Source: an uncultured Ruminococcus sp. (lineage in GTDB: Bacteria > Bacillota > Clostridia > Lachnospirales > Lachnospiraceae). From it: 39,281 nucleotides of DNA. The first letter of the stretch is position 1, and each line of letters starts with the position of its first letter. Positions 33,794 to 39,281 of this stretch are shown here, piece by piece. The position numbers and the translations under genes are program-made. The DNA lies in the NCBI GenBank assembly GCA_904377845.1, contig CAJFGR010000020.1, positions 1 to 39,281 of the forward strand. The letters run 5' to 3'. Under the pieces are notes generated by a model, which did no database searches, had not been told where the DNA came from, and saw nothing but the letters and a program-made list of their open reading frames with translations.

Positions 33794-35158
33794 TCAATTC
33801 CGACTGTCCGCGACAGCTGAACTGCTGCCAAACTTGTGCATCTTATAGAAATAGTAAGGCACAAGCGGAATCAGGGCCGCGATCCATGCCGCCGGATCTG
33901 AAAGGCATACACCAGCAAAGCTTGTATGTCCGGCTACGATCATAACAATGGCGCTTCTGGCCACAAGTTCGAAGATGCCTCCCAGCATCGGCACAAGACC
34001 GTATCCCATTCCCTGCAGTGTATTTCTATAGAGGAAGATGCTGCCGAGGAACGGATAGCACCAGAATACCGTATGGAAGTACGTCACGGAAGCATTCACC
34101 ACTTCTGTCTCTGACGGGCTGATGAACAGCCATGTCATATATTTACCGCCAAAATACATAACCACCATAAGGACAACACTCCATATGAGGATCATGATCT
34201 GGGTACAGCGCACACCCTGTTTTACACGATCCAGCCTTCCTGCTCCCCGGTTTTGCCCCACGTACGTGGCAATCGTTGCGCCAAACGCCGTAAATACTGT
34301 TGCGATCAGGTTCTGCAGCTTTCCTGCCGCAGAGAAACCTGCCATGTAGATCTCTCCATATATATTCACTGCTCCCTGTACGATGATCGTACCGATCGCC
34401 GTGATAGAAAACTGTAATCCCATAGGAATGCCAAGCGCCAGAAGTCTTCTGAAACTTTCAAGACTGATCTTATAATCTTCCCGTTTCAGGTGCAGGATCG
34501 GGAAACGTTTCAGTATGTAAATAAAACAGAGCAGGGCTGAGATTCCCTGTGCGATCACGGTGGCATATGCGCAGCCTTCCACACCCATTCCAAATACAAC
34601 AATAAATGCAATATCCAGCACTACATTGATTGCCGCAGAAATGACCAGAAAATACAGCGGCGATTTGGAATCACCCAGCGCCCTTAAAAAAGCCGCCAGA
34701 GAGTTATACGCTGCAGTGACAATAAGCCCTGCATAAATAATCCCCATATACAGTTTCACATCCGGCATGATGTCATCCGAATAGTTCATGAGTCTCAGAA
34801 TCGGCTCGTTCGCAATCAGCAGACCGGCTGTCATGAGAATCGCAAATGCCGCAGCCAGATAAACTGACATTGCCACGTAGTGGCGCATTCGGTCATACTG
34901 CTTTGCCCCGAACCACTGGGATACGAGAATCGCGAAACCGCTGCTCAGTCCGTTGAGCCACCCGGTCACGAAAAACATCAGCGAGCCTGTGCTGCCGATC
35001 GCCGCCAGAGCGGTCACGCCGATGAACTGCCCTGCTACGATAGAATCTGCTATATTATAAAACTGCTGAAAGACATTGCCCAGAAACATCGGAATCATAA
35101 ATCGTATGATCAGTTTGACCGGGCTGCCTGTCGTCATGTCATGTATCTTATTGTCCAT
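33794..35158 (-). CDS. MATE-family efflux transporter
   Basis: A 454-residue, 12-helix MATE protein beginning MTTGSPVKLIIRFMIPMFLGNVFQQFYNIADSIVAG, with the middle repeat ALGIPMGLQFSITAIGTIIVQGAVN and FGATIATYVGQNRGAG. This subgroup differs from the MATE at 15607. Substrate unknown. Ribosome site CAGGGGGACAG. It converges with the MerR-RDD gene (stops 1 bp apart), so the two are not co-transcribed, but the regulator could still control it. Confidence 0.9.
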   Translation of the reverse strand: MDNKIHDMTTGSPVKLIIRFMIPMFLGNVFQQFYNIADSIVAGQFIGVTALAAIGSTGSLMFFVTGWLNGLSSGFAILVSQWFGAKQYDRMRHYVAMSVYLAAAFAILMTAGLLIANEPILRLMNYSDDIMPDVKLYMGIIYAGLIVTAAYNSLAAFLRALGDSKSPLYFLVISAAINVVLDIAFIVVFGMGVEGCAYATVIAQGISALLCFIYILKRFPILHLKREDYKISLESFRRLLALGIPMGLQFSITAIGTIIVQGAVNIYGEIYMAGFSAAGKLQNLIATVFTAFGATIATYVGQNRGAGRLDRVKQGVRCTQIMILIWSVVLMVVMYFGGKYMTWLFISPSETEVVNASVTYFHTVFWCYPFLGSIFLYRNTLQGMGYGLVPMLGGIFELVARSAIVMIVAGHTSFAGVCLSDPAAWIAALIPLVPYYFYKMHKFGSSSAVADSRN

Positions 35159-35310
35159 ATCTGTCCCCCTGATTCTCTTTTCTTCTTTGTAGACCGTGGG
35201 TAATTATACGCCCAAACATCAGCCGTTACAAGTGCAATTTTTTTATCGAACAGTATAAATTTTAATCGGCTTTTATGATGCAGTTTTACTTGCTATAATT
35301 TGCCACATAA

Positions 35311-35355
35311 AACACGGGGTGAAAAATCCGTTTTCCGGATCTTTCACCCCGTGTT
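35311..35355 (-). terminator. Strong terminator of enolase (bidirectional stem)
   Basis: Perfect 14-bp arms AACACGGGGTGAAA (35311-35324) and TTTCACCCCGTGTT (35342-35355), extended inward by ATCCG/CGGAT around a TTTT-containing loop. On the minus strand it is followed by TTTTATG, 30 bp after the eno stop. Confidence 0.85.
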
Positions 35356-35385
35356 CCCGTACAGTATTCTTTTTTTTATCGTCTT

Positions 35386-36729
<1,344 letters not shown>

Positions 36730-36761
36730 TTATGGGGCAAAGGAGTTTCCATGATTCATTC

Positions 36762-36791
36762 ACATATAGTTAGTCTTTACTAACTATATGT
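36762..36791. promoter_or_regulatory. Perfect 12-bp inverted repeat at the enolase start site
   Basis: ACATATAGTTAG (36762-36773), loop TCTTTA, CTAACTATATGT (36780-36791). It abuts the -10 and covers the expected transcription start, the position of a repressor operator. The binding protein is unknown. Confidence 0.7.
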
Positions 36792-36820
36792 ATATTAACA
36801 GAATAAAAAGATTTAAACAA
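36792..36820 (-). promoter_or_regulatory. Promoter of enolase
   Basis: Minus strand TTGTTT (36820-36815), 17 bp, TAATAT (36797-36792). The leader of about 100 nt contains a stem TGCCCC/GGGGCA (36714-36719 with 36734-36739). Confidence 0.6.
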
Positions 36821-36927
36821 GAACTTTATTGAGATTGATTATCATTTATCAAGAATTAAGTCAATTATCGAAATTATTTTCTCCGATATCGTATATAATA
36901 TACTGGAAGTATTAATTTATTCTATTC

Positions 36928-37233
36928 TCATAATCCATATTTTGTCCTCATATCCGCTACAACATCGTCCGCTCGTCTACATTGTCCCTGATCAGCATAT
37001 TTCTTTGATTCATCAAGTTTTTTCAGCATACTTTCTTCTGACATAGGAGTATATGGACTATTTACAGTTGAATTTCTCCTTATCTCGAAGGGAAATCCAT
37101 TATACGCTACTGCCTGCGTGAGAAAAATGCGAATTGCCGTTGTTGTGTCTGTTCCAAGATCTTTAAACAAACTGTCTGATTTTGCTTTTAACTCATCATC
37201 CACTCTTACCTGTATTGTACTATACTTGAGCAC
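36928..37233 (-). CDS. RelB/DinJ-family antitoxin, probably 5'-altered, no toxin partner
   Basis: A 101-residue protein: STIQVRVDDELKAKSDSLFKDLGTDTTTAIRIFLTQAV is the ribbon-helix-helix DNA-binding and dimerisation part of RelB/DinJ, followed by a toxin-binding tail with SEESMLKKLDESKKYAD. The first four residues (MLKY) come from a GTG at 37233 with no ribosome site, and they lie in DNA that reads as AraC coding sequence on the other strand, so the native start is probably lost. No RelE/YafQ toxin gene follows in 36682-36927. Orphan antitoxin, perhaps silent. Confidence 0.75.
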   Translation of the reverse strand: MLKYSTIQVRVDDELKAKSDSLFKDLGTDTTTAIRIFLTQAVAYNGFPFEIRRNSTVNSPYTPMSEESMLKKLDESKKYADQGQCRRADDVVADMRTKYGL

Positions 37234-37281
37234 GCAAGGAGTAACGAGGATCCGCTGATTCTGACCAGTTCGATCCGGCTG

Positions 37282-38283
37282 ATGTGGACCGCCGCATTTG
37301 AGAAACAGGATGACATTCTGCAGAACATCTACATACTTGGGCCGTATTTTATCGATGACAATTCACCCCAGAATATTGAACAGCGGCTCCAGAAAATGGA
37401 TCTGTCCACAGCATTCCGCAGAAATGCAGTCGCTTTCATGCGGTCCCTCCCTGTCATCTCACTGAATCGTATCATGGAGTACAGTATCATGCTCCATTAT
37501 GCAGTCACTGAGAAACAGATCTCGGTCAGCGACCTGACATACCGGGATACAGACTATAAGCAGCCTGTATCCGATATCACAGCATCCTCTAATATCGAGC
37601 CGGTCGTCCACGGTTCTTATGAGGCGGAACAGGAGATGCTCCGCATGGTGCGTGAAGGTGATCTTAACTTTGAGAAGAAGAAACAGAAGCTTTCTCTGGG
37701 CGGAAATATCGGAAAACTGAGCAACAGCAACGACGGAAGACAGTTTAAGAACGCAGTGCTCGTCTGCATCGTCCTCTTCTCCCGTGCTGCAATCGAGGGC
37801 GGACTTGCACCGGAAGTATCTATGACGCTTACAGACCACTACTTCCAGAGCGTAGAAGCCTGTACCTCCATTCAGGAATTAAAAGATATCAGTGCCACCA
37901 TGCAGTCCGATTTCATCCGACGTGTCCACAAATGCCGGCAGAATCCGGATTATTCAAAGCCTGTGAGAAATTGCTGCGACTACATCGAGCTTCATCTGGA
38001 AGATCCCATTGTTCTGTCCGAGCTTGCCGAGCAGCAGGGATATACAGAATATTATCTGTCAAGAAAATTCAAAAATGAGACGGGAAAGACTGTCAAAGAT
38101 TATATCAGAGAAAAAAGAATCGATCGGGCAAAATTTCTACTCACAAATACAGATATGAGTATCCATGAAATCAGCGAACGGCTGCAGTTCGGCTCCCAGA
38201 GCTATTTTACGGAAAACTTCCGGAAAGCTGTCGGGATCCATCCCACAGCCTTCCGGGAAAACAACCGCGAGCTGTCAAAATAA
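37282..38283 (+). pseudogene. AraC-family regulator, 5'-truncated
   Basis: 333 codons ending in a complete AraC double HTH (ELAEQQGYTEYYLSRKFKNETG, RLQFGSQSYFTENFRKAVG). The sensor part resembles the 400-residue regulator at 28173, including SRAAIEGGLAPEV. Upstream of the ATG the same frame is still coding-like (EHARSNEDPLILTSSIRL) back to about 37228, then meets the relB gene and a stop at 37189. No start or ribosome site is present before 37282, so roughly the first 50-60 residues and the promoter are lost. Likely inactive. Convergent with ribokinase, which it may once have regulated. Confidence 0.75.
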
Positions 38284-38295
38284 CATGAGCAGACG

Positions 38296-39180
38296 TTATT
38301 GTAACTCTTTTTCTACAGTATCATAATCGGGCATACCGCTCTGCGCGCCCATATGCTCTGCTGATATTCCTGCAGCAATATTTGCGAAACGGAGCGCTCT
38401 GTCGATTGGATATTCATTTGCGAGAGCGTACGCAAACGCTCCGTTAAATGTATCTCCCGCGCCGGTGGTATCTTTTACATCGGAAATGCGTGCCGGAATC
38501 TGTATCACTCTGCCGTCACAAAAAGCAGCTGCGCCCTTTTCGCCAAGTGTTACGATCAGACTTCCATTCTGTTTCTCCAACAGCGTATTCAAGTCATTTT
38601 CATCCGGGAACAAGAGGGCTGTTTCATGCTCATTCGGTGTCAGGTAAGTCACTTTATCTATGATTTCCCGCTTTACCGGAACAGCCGGTGCAGGATTATA
38701 GATCACTGTCTTTCCTGCCTGTTCCGCAAGGTGAACGGTTAATTCTACAGATTCCAACGGGATCTCATTCTGCAGTAATATAATATCTGCCTGCATGATC
38801 TTATCTTGCATTTTCTGGAGATAATCGGGCGTCACACTGTGATTTGCCCCCGGAACGACAACGATCGTATTGTCACTTTCAGCAACCGTGATCAGGGCGA
38901 TGCCGCTGGACATATGGGGAATCCTGAGCATATGCTCTGTCTTCACTCCGTTTTCTTCCAGATTTTTCAGAAGCTGTTCTCCAAAAATATCATCTCCGAC
39001 GCAGCCGAACATGGTAACGTCTCCGCCCAGCCTTGCCGCAGCCACCGCCTGATTTGCACCTTTCCCGCCCGGTATGTACTGAAGGTCGGATCCGGACACA
39101 GTCTCTCCTTTGTTCGGATGTCTCTGTGCCTTTACTGTCAGATCCATATTGACAGAACCTACAACTGCTATCTTTTTCAT
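38296..39180 (-). CDS. rbsK: Ribokinase (PfkB family)
   Basis: A 294-residue carbohydrate kinase: GSVNMDLTVKAQRHPNKGET at the N-terminus, GGKGANQAVAAARLGG (38-53), anion-hole and catalytic Asp in DTTGAGDTFNGAFAYAL. The pattern matches ribokinase more than fructokinase. It phosphorylates ribose (or a related pentose) with ATP. Weak ribosome site CAGGAATTAGAAA before the ATG. A gene further upstream on the same strand ends about 70 bp away, perhaps its transporter. Confidence 0.9.
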   Translation of the reverse strand: MKKIAVVGSVNMDLTVKAQRHPNKGETVSGSDLQYIPGGKGANQAVAAARLGGDVTMFGCVGDDIFGEQLLKNLEENGVKTEHMLRIPHMSSGIALITVAESDNTIVVVPGANHSVTPDYLQKMQDKIMQADIILLQNEIPLESVELTVHLAEQAGKTVIYNPAPAVPVKREIIDKVTYLTPNEHETALLFPDENDLNTLLEKQNGSLIVTLGEKGAAAFCDGRVIQIPARISDVKDTTGAGDTFNGAFAYALANEYPIDRALRFANIAAGISAEHMGAQSGMPDYDTVEKELQ

Positions 39181-39199
39181 TTTCTAATTCCTGGTATAT

Positions 39200-39229
39200 T
39201 GTAACTGACTCATCTAACAGTCATTTACA
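39200..39229. repeat. Inverted repeat upstream of ribokinase
   Basis: TGTAACTGAC and GTCATTTACA, 9 of 10 paired around a 10-nt loop. It may be an operator for rbsK or a weak terminator of the preceding gene; no T-run follows on the minus strand. Confidence 0.4.
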
Positions 39230-39249
39230 AATATACCTTCTCCTTTCTA

Positions 39250-39281
39250 TCAACCTTTTAATCCGTGGTTGATTACGATAT
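39250..39281 (-). CDS. Possible 3' end of an upstream gene (cut by window edge)
   Basis: On the minus strand the last bases read IVINHGLKG then TGA (39250-39252). Too short to identify; a C-terminus ending in GLKG is compatible with a membrane or sugar-metabolism protein, but this is only an open frame. Confidence 0.25.
   Translation of the reverse strand, partial: IVINHGLKG

Overview
The window looks like chromosome from a gut-type anaerobic Firmicute of the Lachnospiraceae (Mediterraneibacter/Blautia/Dorea-like). The reasons are moderate GC, strong AGGAGG ribosome sites, an anaerobic flavin/Fe-S redox operon under a Rex-like operator, GPH sugar transport with cytoplasmic glycoside hydrolases, AraC regulators and MATE pumps. 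The genus is inferred from gene style, not proven. No rRNA, tRNA, CRISPR array, IS element or prophage was seen.

1-10145 (minus strand): a ten-gene operon read from 9948 down to base 1. Gene order is an LDH-fold dehydrogenase carrying the malate-type Arg, hdrB, hdrC, hdrA, flxD (mvhD-like), flxC, flxB, flxA, a fumarate-reductase Fe-S subunit, a fumarate-reductase flavoprotein, and an AspT/YbjL-type permease cut by the window edge. Spacing is mostly overlapping or under 20 bp. One promoter drives it, and a near-consensus Rex operator overlaps its -35. I read it as an NADH-linked, probably electron-bifurcating Flx-Hdr module wired to fumarate instead of a heterodisulfide, with malate dehydrogenase feeding the reductive branch to succinate. 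flxA carries a frameshifting deletion that removes most of its [2Fe-2S] ligands.

10279-18611: a CsoR-type metal sensor and a P1B-type ATPase with two sensor-like dyads at its promoter, a YkgJ-type cysteine-cluster protein, galE, a sugar nucleotidyltransferase, a marR-MATE efflux pair, and a DUF368 (PopT-like) lipid-carrier translocase gene with a terminator.

18644-29375: a rhamnoside/glucoside utilisation locus with an AraC regulator facing away from GH3, a GPH symporter, GH78, GH43 (amber stop) and a 5'-truncated second GH78. Tandem direct repeats lie between the regulator and GH3. GH3 and the intact GH78 share an unusual C-terminal helical module.

29409-35355: a DUF362 gene broken by an internal deletion, an HSL-type esterase, an MNT-HEPN pair, a MerR-RDD membrane-fused regulator with its own 19-bp-spacer promoter and dyad, and a second MATE transporter.

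35386-39281: enolase with a strong terminator and an operator-like dyad at its promoter, an orphan RelB/DinJ antitoxin meeting a 5'-truncated AraC gene head to head, ribokinase, and a few codons of another gene. Several genes here carry deletion scars. They may be real genome decay or assembly joins, and read mapping would decide.
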